Source: Nostoc mirabile CHAB5784 (GTDB lineage: Bacteria > Cyanobacteriota > Cyanobacteriia > Cyanobacteriales > Nostocaceae). Taken from it: DNA of 58,481 nucleotides. Both the position numbers and the translations under genes were made by a program. The stretch lies in assembly GCF_020829645.1 (NCBI RefSeq), contig NZ_JAIVFS010000050.1, forward strand, positions 1-58,481, given 5' to 3'. Under the pieces are notes generated by a model that was given only the letters and a program-made list of their open reading frames with translations, had not been told where the DNA came from and made no database searches. Positions 43,981 through 53,591 of the stretch are shown here, piece after piece; within the stretch, counting starts at the first letter, position 1; every line of letters begins with the position of its first letter.

Positions 43981-44391
43981 ACTGTGCAAACTGACTTCAC
44001 TGATGGGCTGCGGGTACAGGGCGATCGCGATCTTCTAATTCAAGTTTTGCAAAACCTGTTCAGTAATGCCATCAAATACAATCTCGCCAACGGTTGGATA
44101 CAGATTCGCGCTCATCAAACTCAAACAACTCTCTATCTTACCATAGCCAATGCATCCAAAGATATTCCCCTGAGTGAACGCGATGCCTACGGCGCACGTG
44201 AACGTGAACGCATTTTTGACCGCTTTTATCGCGGTGATCCGGCTCGAACCCGCAAGATAGAAGGCATCGGATTGGGACTGGGCCTAGGGCGTGAAATTGC
44301 CAAGGCCCATCATGGCAACCTTACCCTTGACTCAACATCTTTTGGTCAAACAGCGTTTACCCTCACCTTACCGACGAAGTTACAGAATTGA
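43978..44391 (+). pseudogene. C-terminal fragment of a histidine kinase
   Basis: About 137 codons covering only the HATPase: N box LFSNAIKYN, ERERIFDRFYRGD and G box GIGLGLGLGREIAKAHHG. Sensor, HisKA and start are gone, replaced by MITE copy G. A short insertion (DAYGARER) precedes the F box. It is probably silent unless translated from an accidental start. Confidence 0.85.
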
Positions 44392-44550
44392 GCGATCGCT
44401 TGGTAGAAATTTGAGAATCTTTATAAGTCGTTGGGAAGAATCCCTAGTGATATGAACCGAGAGAAAATCTGTTTGATAAGCTCGATTTTGGGTTGCAAGT
44501 GCGATCTTTCAGCTACCCTGAAATTGAATATATAAAAGAGCAATTTTCAA

Positions 44551-45021
44551 ATGACCATTTACTTTTATAAGGTTTGGCAGCCTTATGGCTGTTTTTCTAA
44601 CTTTTCTCCGCACGGAATCCACATCCAGGGTACTTACTGGCCAACGGTTGAGCATTATTATCAAGCCCAAAAATTTGTTGGCAGCACAGATGCGGTTATT
44701 ATACCCCTCATCCATGCTGCCGATACCCCAGAAGAAGCTGCCGTGTTGGGAAGATGTAGCACTCGCCAACTCCGTCGAGACTGGGATTTGGTCAAAACTG
44801 AAATTATGCGAGAAGCTGTACTTAAAAAGTTTATCACTCATATTGATATTAGAGAAGTTCTCTTGAAGACAGGCGATGAGATTTTGGTTGAAAACTCCCC
44901 AACGGATTCTTTTTGGGGCTGTGGTGCTAATAGAGCAGGTCTTAACCATCTCGGTAAAACCCTCATGAGTGTGCGTGAAGAAATCCGTAATTTACTATCC
45001 TTAACGGTAACTTACGAATAA
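44551..45021 (+). CDS. NADAR-family protein
   Basis: 156 residues, full length. NADAR/YbiA domains are N-glycosidases acting on ADP-ribose-linked or riboflavin-pathway intermediates. The motifs are CFSNFSPHG, WPTVEHYYQAQKF (about 30-42) and WGCGANRAGLNHLGKTLM. In bacteria these proteins can remove ADP-ribose from guanine or clear reactive riboflavin intermediates. Which of these applies is not clear. No ADP-ribosyltransferase gene is adjacent. Monocistronic. Confidence 0.9.
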   Translation: MTIYFYKVWQPYGCFSNFSPHGIHIQGTYWPTVEHYYQAQKFVGSTDAVIIPLIHAADTPEEAAVLGRCSTRQLRRDWDLVKTEIMREAVLKKFITHIDIREVLLKTGDEILVENSPTDSFWGCGANRAGLNHLGKTLMSVREEIRNLLSLTVTYE

Positions 45022-45166
45022 CTTCATCAAAATAGTTACATTCAACATAAAATCAGTAATTCGACGGGGAATAGTAAAATTCCCCAGCCAAAAACCTTTG
45101 AAAAAGTTGCCAATAATTTAGTTATTTATTTGAAAAAATTTTAATTAGTTAAATTAATGGGCTAAT

Positions 45167-45281
45167 ACAGCAAGGCGGAAGTCAAAAGTTAACACTGAGC
45201 GAAGTCGAAGTGTCACGCATAATTGTATTTTAAGCTTTTGCGCCATTTGAAATTGTATGTTTATTTACGCCGTGCTGTACT
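45167..45281. repeat. MITE-like element with TACAGCAAGGCG ends
   Basis: TACAGCAAGGCG (45167-45178) and CGCCGTGCTGTA (near 45270-45281) are inverted with one mismatch. A related GCAAGGCGGAAGTC sequence lies at 15844-15857. Confidence 0.55.
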
Positions 45282-45400
45282 AGTGGGTAAAAAGGGTAAA
45301 AAAATATTTTTAATTTAACGCACTTTTAAAGTCAATAAATTAAGTAACATTACTGAAATAGTTTAATGATTGAGAATATAAAATTAATAGGTGTAAATGA

Positions 45401-45589
45401 TTAAAATTTTCTTAATTTTCGACTGGAAAGGATTTTTTGAAAGTATTTAATGATACAGCAAGTTTGATATCTCCCTAAATCAACTTTAGAAGGGTTAGAG
45501 GGATCAAGCAAAATATCTAATACTTTTAAAATATCCTCTGATCCATTTTCAAAGATATTTGCAACGGATGCACGCCCAGAGCAACGCAT
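45401..45589 (-). CDS. Possible small gene or gene remnant, unrecognised
   Basis: 62 codons from an ATG (MRCSGRASVANIFENGSED.. and then ILKVLDILLDPSNPSKVDLG). The middle looks protein-like, but no ribosome site or family is recognised. It may be a fragment. The rest of 45282-45702 shows nothing else. Confidence 0.25.
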   Translation of the reverse strand: MRCSGRASVANIFENGSEDILKVLDILLDPSNPSKVDLGRYQTCCIIKYFQKILSSRKLRKF

Positions 45590-45702
45590 TTGTCGCAGGA
45601 ATTTTTGGAAATGGGATGAAAATCAAGGCATTGTTAAGTTAAAAATTCTTATCAGTGACAATTATAAAAAAAATTATACTTCAGTCATGGTGTACATAGA
45701 CA

Positions 45703-48435
45703 ATGACATTTACCGATAAACCAAACGGGTTGCAGCAAAGCTTAGACCAAGAAAGTTTACTGCACCATATGATAAACCAGATCAGGCGATCGCTCGACCT
45801 CCAAGAGATATTAACCACTACCGTTAGCCAAGTGCGTTTATTTTTGGGTGCAGATCGGGTAAAGGTGTATCGTTTTGATACCGATGGTAGTGGTGAAGTC
45901 ATTGCTGAATCTATCCATGAGCAGCGTCTGCCATCCTTATTGGGGCAGCGCTTCCCTGCTGATGATATTCCACAAAAAGCTAGGGAGATGTTTCTCTTAG
46001 CGCAGCAACGTTCGATTGTGGATGTGGCAAATGGGAAGATCGGGTTATCGCCTCTACAGTCAAAAGAAACTGGCAAACGTCTAGAAACTAATATCTATTA
46101 TCGGCATGTAGACCCATGCCATATTCAATACTTAAAGGCAATGGGCGTGCAGTCTTCGTTGGTAGTGCCAATTTTAGATTGCGATCCACAAGAACAATCG
46201 GCAAAGCCTAAATTGTGGGGATTGTTGGTATCTCACCAAAGTGAACCGCGAAAGATTTTGAAGCGGGAACTAAAAGTATTGCAGCAAGTAGCTGACCAAG
46301 TTGCGATCGCGATCGCTCAAAGCAATCTTCTCACCGCAGCCCGCACCAAGCAAGAGCGAGAAGCTACTATTAACCGAGTTACCACACTATTACATAAACT
46401 GCCGACAATCCAATTACAGGGGGCGCTAGAAGAAGTTATTAGTGCCTTGGGTGGAGTAGGTGGCAGGCTTTACATTGAACATAGTCAGGAACTATACACC
46501 TGCGGCAACCAACCGATACTCCCCTACGAGTTAGATAACAGTATTATCGAACAGCATCCCTTATGGCAAAACTGGATGGCTGAGTCTAAACAAGACCATA
46601 TTTGGGCAACAACTGACCTGTATAAAGAAGCACATTTGCGAGTTTTGGCTTTAGCATTCCGTTCTACTCAAATTCGCGGACTTATGGTGATTCCCCTACA
46701 TGACCGGGAAAAATTTATCGGTGTATTAAGCATTTTTCGCTCTGAATTTGAAACGGAAATCTTGTGGGCGGGACGATGTGAACAAAATCGGCGGCAACTC
46801 TTACCCCAGCTTTCCTTTGAGCTTTGGCGAGAGCAAAAAAAGGGGCAATCACATGAGTGGAAACCGGAAGACATCTCATTAGCGCAAGCCTTGTACTATC
46901 ATTTCTCAATGGCAATTCAGCAGCAGCACATGTTTAAACAGGTACAAACCCTGAATGCCAACCTAGAACTGCGGGTGCAAGAGCAAACTTACGAACTCGA
47001 AAAATCATTACTATTTACCAAGGTACTCAAGCAAGTCACAGAGCATATTCGCAGCACATTAGACTTGCAGACAACTCTGCAATCCATCGTTCGAGAAGTC
47101 CGTGCCCTGCTAAACTCAGACCGGGTGGTGATTTTTGACCTGAAGAGTAAATCGGTAATTGTCGAAGAGATTAATGGCAATTGGCAGTCAGTTTTAGGAA
47201 TGAATGCACCACCCGATTGCTTTCCTGATCAGTATAGCCATCTATATAGTCAGGGCAGAGTACGGGTAATTAACAACGTTTCGACAGCTTCTTTAAATGA
47301 TTGTCATCGAGAGTTTTTGCAGAGTCTGCAAGTGCAAGCAAACTTAATAGTTCCGATTAATATAGGTATGGAAGTATGGGGGTTACTAATAGCCCATGAG
47401 TGTGAGACTCACAGAGATTGGCAGGATGCAGAAATTGATTTATTGCAACAGCTAGGAGATCAGGCTGCGATCGCTATTCAACAAGCACAACTCTACGAAC
47501 AAACCTGTAATGCCGAAACTGAAGCCAGAAATCAAGCCGCCCAGTTAGAGCATACCCTACATGAACTCCAAGAAACACAGACAAGATTGATTCACACCGA
47601 AAAAATGTCCGGTTTAGGACAGTTAGTGGCGGGTGTCGCCCATGAAATCAACAACCCTGTTAACTTTATCTACGGGAACCTGTGCCACGCCAGTGATTAC
47701 ATCGAACAACTACTAGAAATTTTACGTCTCTACCAGTTACACTATCCTCAACCTCATAGTGAAATTAAGGCAGCGATCAAAGCAGTAGATTTTGACTTTT
47801 TGGTAGAAGACCTCCCGAAAATCATCACCTCAATGCAAGTAGGAAGCGATCGCATCCGCTCAATAGTGCTGTCGTTACGCAGTTTTTCCCGCTTGGATGA
47901 GGCTGAAAACAAGCGTGTTGACCTGCATGAAGGCATTGACAATACCTTGTTGATTTTACAACACCGACTGAAAGGAAATGGTGAATTCCCAGGCATTGAG
48001 GTAATCAAAGACTATGGCAACATACCACGAGTAGAATGCTATGCCGGTCAAATGAATCAGGTATTCATGAATATCTTCAGCAATGCCATAGATGCGCTAG
48101 AAATGGGGAATGGGGGTAAGAAGGACAAAGAGAATACCCAATACCTAATACCCACGATCCACATTTCGACTAGAGTCTCAGCAGACGACTCTCGTCTATT
48201 AATTCGTATTAGCGACAATGGGTCTGGGATGACTGAAGAGGTGAAAAAGCGGATTTTTGACCCGTTTTACACTACCAAACCTGTGGGTAAGGGTACAGGA
48301 CTAGGATTGGCAATCAGCTATCAGATTATTGTCGAAAAACATGGTGGAATAATGGAGTGCATTTCAGAACCTGGCAAAGGTACAGAGTTCTGGATTGAAA
48401 TTCCCGTCAAGCCTCCAGCCAAAATAGATCGCTAA
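45703..48435 (+). CDS. Knotless phytochrome-type sensor histidine kinase (GAF-PHY-GAF-kinase)
   Basis: 910 residues, soluble. The first GAF (about 15-210) has the phytochrome motif FPADDIP (84-90) and C139-H140 in DPCHIQYLKAMGV, the covalent bilin site. The next region (about 220-410) is a PHY domain: its tongue shows ILWAG (353-357) and PQLSFELW (368-375), equal to the family PRxSF element. There is no N-terminal PAS, so this is the knotless Cph2-like type. A third GAF (about 440-600) also has Cys-His (C534-H535 in NDCHREFL). HisKA has H647 in GVAHEINNP and HATPase spans about 750-905 (DNGSGMTEE, GKGTGLGLAISY). A red/far-red light kinase is likely. No response regulator is adjacent. A short insertion (residues about 800-815) sits after the N box. 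Confidence 0.92.
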   Translation: MTFTDKPNGLQQSLDQESLLHHMINQIRRSLDLQEILTTTVSQVRLFLGADRVKVYRFDTDGSGEVIAESIHEQRLPSLLGQRFPADDIPQKAREMFLLAQQRSIVDVANGKIGLSPLQSKETGKRLETNIYYRHVDPCHIQYLKAMGVQSSLVVPILDCDPQEQSAKPKLWGLLVSHQSEPRKILKRELKVLQQVADQVAIAIAQSNLLTAARTKQEREATINRVTTLLHKLPTIQLQGALEEVISALGGVGGRLYIEHSQELYTCGNQPILPYELDNSIIEQHPLWQNWMAESKQDHIWATTDLYKEAHLRVLALAFRSTQIRGLMVIPLHDREKFIGVLSIFRSEFETEILWAGRCEQNRRQLLPQLSFELWREQKKGQSHEWKPEDISLAQALYYHFSMAIQQQHMFKQVQTLNANLELRVQEQTYELEKSLLFTKVLKQVTEHIRSTLDLQTTLQSIVREVRALLNSDRVVIFDLKSKSVIVEEINGNWQSVLGMNAPPDCFPDQYSHLYSQGRVRVINNVSTASLNDCHREFLQSLQVQANLIVPINIGMEVWGLLIAHECETHRDWQDAEIDLLQQLGDQAAIAIQQAQLYEQTCNAETEARNQAAQLEHTLHELQETQTRLIHTEKMSGLGQLVAGVAHEINNPVNFIYGNLCHASDYIEQLLEILRLYQLHYPQPHSEIKAAIKAVDFDFLVEDLPKIITSMQVGSDRIRSIVLSLRSFSRLDEAENKRVDLHEGIDNTLLILQHRLKGNGEFPGIEVIKDYGNIPRVECYAGQMNQVFMNIFSNAIDALEMGNGGKKDKENTQYLIPTIHISTRVSADDSRLLIRISDNGSGMTEEVKKRIFDPFYTTKPVGKGTGLGLAISYQIIVEKHGGIMECISEPGKGTEFWIEIPVKPPAKIDR

Positions 48436-48997
48436 AGGTAGATAAATCGATTTTTGAGCTGATTTTCAAAACATTACAAAACGTTAGTTTCAAAACTTAA
48501 AATTGGAATTAGTAATTACTCAATTCATCCAAAAGGTGGATGATAAAATTTTTAATAATAGAATAAAGAAAAGATTAAGAATACTTCAAAAGTAAAGTTT
48601 AGTTGCAAACAAAATCCCTCCCATCCAGAAGTGATAATCTAATAATTGAAGCTAATAAAGCTTCCCTGGCAGATATAACAGCTGCATTTGGAATGTAGTA
48701 AGAGGTAAAAGACGCTGTTGAACTTAAATCTGTCTCGTCAAAACACAGCAACACCCAACGCGAAAACTGCTATTTCCTCAAATATGGAAGATTAGGGGGC
48801 GCTGTAACTGGTTTTCATAACTTGTTTAGACAAGCGATGAAAGTTAGTACATCCCTGGCTATGATAAACAATGAGAGGAGATAGTTCAGGGAGTAGAGGT
48901 TTGGGTGTTGTTGTGTTTAAAGAGAAGTCTGAGATAGGGACTCCTCTTGGTGTAAGATTATCCGAAGTTAAAGAGTGAATAGTTTAAATAGCGCCTT
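48436..48997. other. Intergenic region, no gene seen
   Basis: 562 bp, AT-rich, with several stop codons in all frames and no clear repeat. It should contain the promoter of the TIR-like gene. Confidence 0.55.
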
Positions 48998-49768
48998 ATG
49001 TCAATTATTGCGCTCAGAGCGTGGTATATACAGGATTATGAGCCGATTCCAGAACTGGAAAAACGTCCGCCAGACATTCGCTTAAGCAAAAAAAGCTTGC
49101 TCAGATCAGCATTGCGAGCAGACTTTTTAGAAGAAAGCGACGAAGTTAAGAAATCAACTTGGTTTGGACGCTATCTGGAAGGGGAAAATATTGAATTTTA
49201 TATTGAAGGTAGTGGTGGCTATTGTGTCGCCAACATTGACTTAATTAGCCATGAAATTTATTTTACCAAACAGGCGCTGTTGGCTCAGTTAGAACCAACA
49301 ATTTTTTTATCCTATCAAACAGAGTACGCCGCAGCCACGAATGTTCTAAGAGAAGAACTGCGAAAAAGTTTGGATAGTTTAAACAAGCGATCGCGCCTTC
49401 CCCTAACATTAGTAGAATCCTCTCGTCCCAACGGTGCTACTGTACGGATTAACCGGAGTATCATGCGAAAAATCCGTAAGAGTTTGTTATTTATCGCTGA
49501 CACCACCCCCATTGCTAGTATTGATGGTAAAGAAACTCCCCAAGTAATTCCTAGCCCGAATGTCTGTATTGAGATTGGCTATGCTATCCAAAGTAAGAGG
49601 TCTGAACAAATTTTACTAGCGCACATGCAACGCCCAAACTTTGAAGGGCAATTTCCCTTCGACTTACCGACACAGCAAATTTTGCAATTCCAAGACACTA
49701 CAGAACTAAATAAAATCCTTACAGAAACGCTTCAAAACCAACTAGCACGATTCAAATTGTTTTTTTGA
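48998..49768 (+). CDS. TIR/deoxyribosyltransferase-like nucleotide-binding protein
   Basis: 256 residues. The N-terminal 100 residues are unrecognised. The second half reads TIFLSYQTEYAAA, KIRKSLLFIADTTP and then SPNVCIEIGYAIQSKRSEQI, the order and wording of the superfamily that includes TIR-like NAD hydrolases and nucleoside deoxyribosyltransferases, with a Glu in IEIGYA at the catalytic place. The tail has PFDLPTQQILQF, common in such predicted nucleotide-binding proteins. Several relatives take part in phage defence, but here the gene stands alone beside a convergent lipoprotein gene. The specific function is unknown. Confidence 0.7.
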   Translation: MSIIALRAWYIQDYEPIPELEKRPPDIRLSKKSLLRSALRADFLEESDEVKKSTWFGRYLEGENIEFYIEGSGGYCVANIDLISHEIYFTKQALLAQLEPTIFLSYQTEYAAATNVLREELRKSLDSLNKRSRLPLTLVESSRPNGATVRINRSIMRKIRKSLLFIADTTPIASIDGKETPQVIPSPNVCIEIGYAIQSKRSEQILLAHMQRPNFEGQFPFDLPTQQILQFQDTTELNKILTETLQNQLARFKLFF

Positions 49769-49785
49769 GCAATCCGTGATGTGAA

Positions 49786-50640
49786 TCAAAATATACGAAC
49801 AGGTTTATTTTGCAGCTTGGAAGTAATAGAACTCACCCGATCAACCACAGAAATCATGTATTTATAATCTGGTACTTGTCCATTGGGTACATAACCTACT
49901 TCTTCAGCTAAACTTGAAGGCGCATCGTTCATTACTTTACGGATGAACTCTTGACGGTTACGTTCTACATTAGGCCCAATCAAGACCACGCCTAATGGTA
50001 CATAGTGAGGGTCTTTAAATAGGATGCGGAATTGGGTTGACCTCAACTGTGAACCGTAGAGACTCAATTCAGCCTCCGAGACAGCACAGGCGATCGCTTT
50101 TCCCTCAGCGACTAATTCCAGCGCGGCTTTGGGTGTGGGTGCAAATAGAATCTGTGCTAGTATTATACCAAAAAGATTGTAAAGTGGGAAGTAATATCCT
50201 GTTGCTGAACCCAACTGACCTAAAGCCACTGTTTGACCTTGTAGCTGTTTTAAGTCAGATATTGGATTGTCTTTGCGAACAACGAAGATTGAACGCAAAT
50301 TACTAATACCTATTAAAGGAAACAGGGGAACATATTGGTGACGTGCGATCGCAATAGCCGCTAAACCTGGTGGAGCAAATACCAACGACCAAGCACGAGC
50401 CTCAAGGCGCTCAACCGCTTTGTTTTCATTAAAAGCAGGCTCTAGCTGAATTAATGCATTTGTCTTCTCGCCCAAGTAATTATTAAATTTAGCATATTGG
50501 TTAATTATTTGTTCGCCTCCACCATAATTGATCACACCAATAGTTAATGTGCCCTCAAACTCCCGTGGTGATCGGCAGGCGGCAAACGTCAAACCTAGCA
50601 GATTAAACAGAAATAAACGACGGGGAAATCGCAAAAACAT
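49786..50640 (-). CDS. PhnD-like periplasmic binding lipoprotein
   Basis: 284 residues from the ATG at 50640. The codon before is GTG and adds one Met. The N-terminal signal ends in a lipobox LTFAAC, so the mature protein starts at the lipid-modified Cys near residue 22. The body matches phosphate/phosphonate-type binding proteins: TIGVINYGGGEQ, WSLVFAPPG, LKQLQGQTVALGQLGSATGY. No permease or ATPase is adjacent. In this setting, divergent from a membrane heme sensor, it more likely serves as a ligand-sensing subunit than as part of an importer. Confidence 0.87.
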   Translation of the reverse strand: MFLRFPRRLFLFNLLGLTFAACRSPREFEGTLTIGVINYGGGEQIINQYAKFNNYLGEKTNALIQLEPAFNENKAVERLEARAWSLVFAPPGLAAIAIARHQYVPLFPLIGISNLRSIFVVRKDNPISDLKQLQGQTVALGQLGSATGYYFPLYNLFGIILAQILFAPTPKAALELVAEGKAIACAVSEAELSLYGSQLRSTQFRILFKDPHYVPLGVVLIGPNVERNRQEFIRKVMNDAPSSLAEEVGYVPNGQVPDYKYMISVVDRVSSITSKLQNKPVRIF

Positions 50641-50818
50641 CACTAATTATGCTTAAGGAAATAACTTGGTCAAGACTAATTTAGATAAGTTTGACTACTG
50701 CCTAAATAGGTTATATTGCAACAAAGAATTAATATTTATTTAAATACTGTTGAGATGATTTCTAACAGGTATAAATAAATATTAGACAAACTCAGATATC
50801 GCCTTATTTGGTTAGGTT

Positions 50819-51733
50819 ATGTTAAACAACATTACGTTAAAGAACTTAAAAATAGGTGCTAAATTTAACTTACTTTTAATATTAGTTTTCATAGTCAGTA
50901 TTTTGGGTAGTGGTGTTGCCTTATCCAGTGTACTTCAGGGAAGGGCGCAAAATGAAGTGGTTTCCCAAGCGGAGATTCTCATCCAAATGGTAAACGCAGT
51001 TAGAAACTATACACAAAATCGTATAGTTCCCCTATTGGAACCTAGAGTAGATGCTAACCCAACGTTCATACCTGAAGTAATACCAACTTTTTCCGCTAAA
51101 GAGGTTTTTGAAAATTTTCGTAAAAACCCGGAATATAGAAACTTTTTTCATAAAGATGCAACACTTAATCCAACTAATTTAGCGGATAAAGCCGATAGTT
51201 TTGAAACTAAACTTGTAGAGCGTTTTCGCAACGAACCCAATACTCTAGAAATTACTGGCTTTCGCACCTTGTCAGAAGGCAAAGTATTTTACATTGCGCG
51301 ACCACTCAAGATTACACAGCAGCGATGTCTGCGGTGTCATTCTACACCAGATAAGGCTCCTAAGAGTCAGTTGATAACTTATGGCTCCGAAAATGGTTTT
51401 GGCTGGCAGCTAGATGACATTGTTTCTGCCCAAATAGTCTCTGTTCCTTCTGAAGATATTTTTACCAATGCCAAACGGACTTGGATATTGATAATGGGAC
51501 TTTTAATTGCGATCTTTGCGATCGTAGTTTTCTTAATTAACTTTTTAATCAAAAAATATGTGATTCAGCGCATCAAAAGAATAGAGAAAATAGCTCAAAA
51601 AGTTAGCATTGGTGATATGAATGCTGATTTTGAAGAAAGTTCTAAAGATGAAATTGGCGGGTTAGCAGAAGCATTTAATCGCATGAAAGCTAGCTTAAAA
51701 ATAGCTATGGAGATGCTGAATAACCAGAGCTAA
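50819..51733 (+). CDS. Membrane c-heme sensor (Tll0287/DUF3365-like) with HAMP and no output domain
   Basis: 304 residues. TM1 lies at about 15-38. The extracytoplasmic part (about 40-218) has a c-type heme site CLRCH (170-174) in the Tll0287-like fold. TM2 (about 221-245) is followed by a HAMP domain (about 246-300), after which the protein ends. With no kinase or cyclase attached, it must act through a partner. The PhnD-like lipoprotein is divergent on one side and a Ser/Thr kinase is convergent on the other, so a redox or gas-sensing trio is plausible. The frame is complete and followed at once by heptamer repeats. Confidence 0.9.
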   Translation: MLNNITLKNLKIGAKFNLLLILVFIVSILGSGVALSSVLQGRAQNEVVSQAEILIQMVNAVRNYTQNRIVPLLEPRVDANPTFIPEVIPTFSAKEVFENFRKNPEYRNFFHKDATLNPTNLADKADSFETKLVERFRNEPNTLEITGFRTLSEGKVFYIARPLKITQQRCLRCHSTPDKAPKSQLITYGSENGFGWQLDDIVSAQIVSVPSEDIFTNAKRTWILIMGLLIAIFAIVVFLINFLIKKYVIQRIKRIEKIAQKVSIGDMNADFEESSKDEIGGLAEAFNRMKASLKIAMEMLNNQS

Positions 51734-51734
51734 T

Positions 51735-51778
51735 AGTTCGTAATTCGTAATTCGTAATTCGTAATTCGTAATTTACGG
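51735..51778. repeat. TAATTCG heptamer tandem repeat
   Basis: Five to six TAATTCG units between the convergent heme-sensor and kinase genes. Confidence 0.92.
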
Positions 51779-51799
51779 AGATTAAAACGCAATAAAAAA

Positions 51800-53179
51800 T
51801 TAAGAAAGTAGGCGTTGCTGAAATTGCAAAGCTTTTTGAGGTTCGGGAATTTGTGATGCTAAAACATTCACAAATTCTGCACGAGAACTTTGCCCAGAAG
51901 ACCTAACAGCTTTTTGGACTAAGAACCTAGCTATTGGCCCAATTAAATCAGCCAATTCTCGTTCGCACTGATGCACAAAGTTATCGCTGATTACTTGAGA
52001 TTCTTGGTTTGGTAAATTATTTGGCTTAATTTCAGATTGAACACTAAGTTGCTGTAGTAAAGTACGTTTATCTAGTAAAAACATTGTTTTCTTCTTAAAA
52101 TCAATTTGTTGATTTCCTCGAAGATGAATGGCCAATTGACTAATTAATTCTTCACAGTTGGGCGCTGATGCTGCAACTTGTTGTAATAATCTTGAGGCAA
52201 CGGGGCCGACAAATTGCAAAAGAATTGTTTCCAACCGACTGTAATTTTCTGGTGACAGGATAAAAGTAGGCGGATACCCAATTGAGTTTTGTTGAGAAAG
52301 TGAAGCTTGAGGCGGTTGTGTAAAAAATAGTGGTTGAAGTGATTGCGCTTCTACTTTAGTATCAAGATGCTTAAGCACCCTTAGAACTTCAGCCGCAGAC
52401 TGATAGCGCTGTTTAAAGTGGTGTAGCACCATCTTCGATAGCACAGATGCCAACTCAGAACTGACGTTAGCCTGATGCTGCCAAGAAATTTCCCCTGTAT
52501 GTGGATCTTCCTCAAAGTTTATAGGATGTAACCCCGTTAGCGATTGAATACCAATAATGCCCAAGGAATAAATATCGCTGTTGAGGCGCGGCTTACCTTG
52601 CCCCTGTTCTGTAGACATATATCCTGGGGTGCCAATGGCAATAGTAGCCGGCGTGCGTGCTGGAACTGTAAGCAGTTGAGTTTGGACTTGTTTAACTGCG
52701 CCAAAGTCAATCAGCACTAACTTACCATCTTGTTGCCGCCTGATTATATTGTCCGGCTTGATATCTCGATGGATAACGTTGCGGCTGTGAATAAATTGCA
52801 AAATATCCAACATCTCTTGGAGAAGTTGAATTACTTGATCTTTTGTCCAAGGTTGATTGGGGAACAGTTCCGCTTTTAGAGTATGCCCTTCAATGAACTC
52901 TTGCACCAAGAAGAACTCTTGATTGTCTTCAAAATAAGCTAAAAGCCGAGGTATCTGGTCATGATTACCCAATTGTTCTAGTGTTTCTGCTTCACTGGTA
53001 AATAACCGTCTGGCAGTTTCGAGAAATTCAGGGTTACGAGTGACGGGCTTAAGGTGTTTGACAACGCATTTCGGGAATCCTGGTCGGTGGGTGTCTTGGG
53101 CTATGTAGGTTTGACCGAATCCACCTTTACCTAACACCTGGAGAACTTGGTAACGTCCGTCTAATAATTGTCCTAACAT
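51800..53179 (-). CDS. Serine/threonine protein kinase (Hanks type)
   Basis: 459 residues. The kinase domain covers about 10-275: GKGGFGQTY loop, Lys in VVKHL (K41), catalytic HRDIKPDN (137-144), IDFGAVKQ and GTPGYMSTEQ. Ala at the usual activation-loop place is as in many cyanobacterial Pkn2-like kinases. The C-terminal part (about 305-459) contains two related helical units (FVGPVASRLLQQVAAS and LIGPIARFLVQKAVRS), a conserved appendage of cyanobacterial kinases. There is no transmembrane segment. It is convergent with the heme-sensor gene, whose truncated architecture makes this kinase a candidate partner. Confidence 0.94.
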   Translation of the reverse strand: MLGQLLDGRYQVLQVLGKGGFGQTYIAQDTHRPGFPKCVVKHLKPVTRNPEFLETARRLFTSEAETLEQLGNHDQIPRLLAYFEDNQEFFLVQEFIEGHTLKAELFPNQPWTKDQVIQLLQEMLDILQFIHSRNVIHRDIKPDNIIRRQQDGKLVLIDFGAVKQVQTQLLTVPARTPATIAIGTPGYMSTEQGQGKPRLNSDIYSLGIIGIQSLTGLHPINFEEDPHTGEISWQHQANVSSELASVLSKMVLHHFKQRYQSAAEVLRVLKHLDTKVEAQSLQPLFFTQPPQASLSQQNSIGYPPTFILSPENYSRLETILLQFVGPVASRLLQQVAASAPNCEELISQLAIHLRGNQQIDFKKKTMFLLDKRTLLQQLSVQSEIKPNNLPNQESQVISDNFVHQCERELADLIGPIARFLVQKAVRSSGQSSRAEFVNVLASQIPEPQKALQFQQRLLS

Positions 53180-53591
53180 TGTGTCACTTGCCTTAAGTCC
53201 TCAAATTAATCTTGGCACAACTACCAGCTTTAGTAAGGTTTGTTGAGAAAAAAGGTAGGTACTGTAGCGAGGTTGGTTAAAATTACACGACCTCTGTGAA
53301 GGTTGGCAGCTTGCAAAAGAAACTTAACGGGAAAAGTCAGATTTATCAGTAGTATTTAATTTCTCCCTATTTTTCTTAATTCTCAACAAAAAAACGCATC
53401 GTAATTTATAAATGAAATGTATAATTACCTATCTTTCAGTAAAAATACTGAACCAGAAAGCAAGCTACTAGATTTAAGGTGGTTACTTGACAGGTAATGG
53501 CGGTGGCAACCCTGTTGAGTTAGTACTAACAACCCAGTTAATACCTTCACTACACCCAATCAGCCACACCACACCCAAAAGCCTTATGGAT
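53180..53591. other. Intergenic region, no gene seen
   Basis: 412 bp between the kinase start and MITE copy F, AT-rich, without a recognisable gene. It carries the kinase promoter. Confidence 0.55.
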
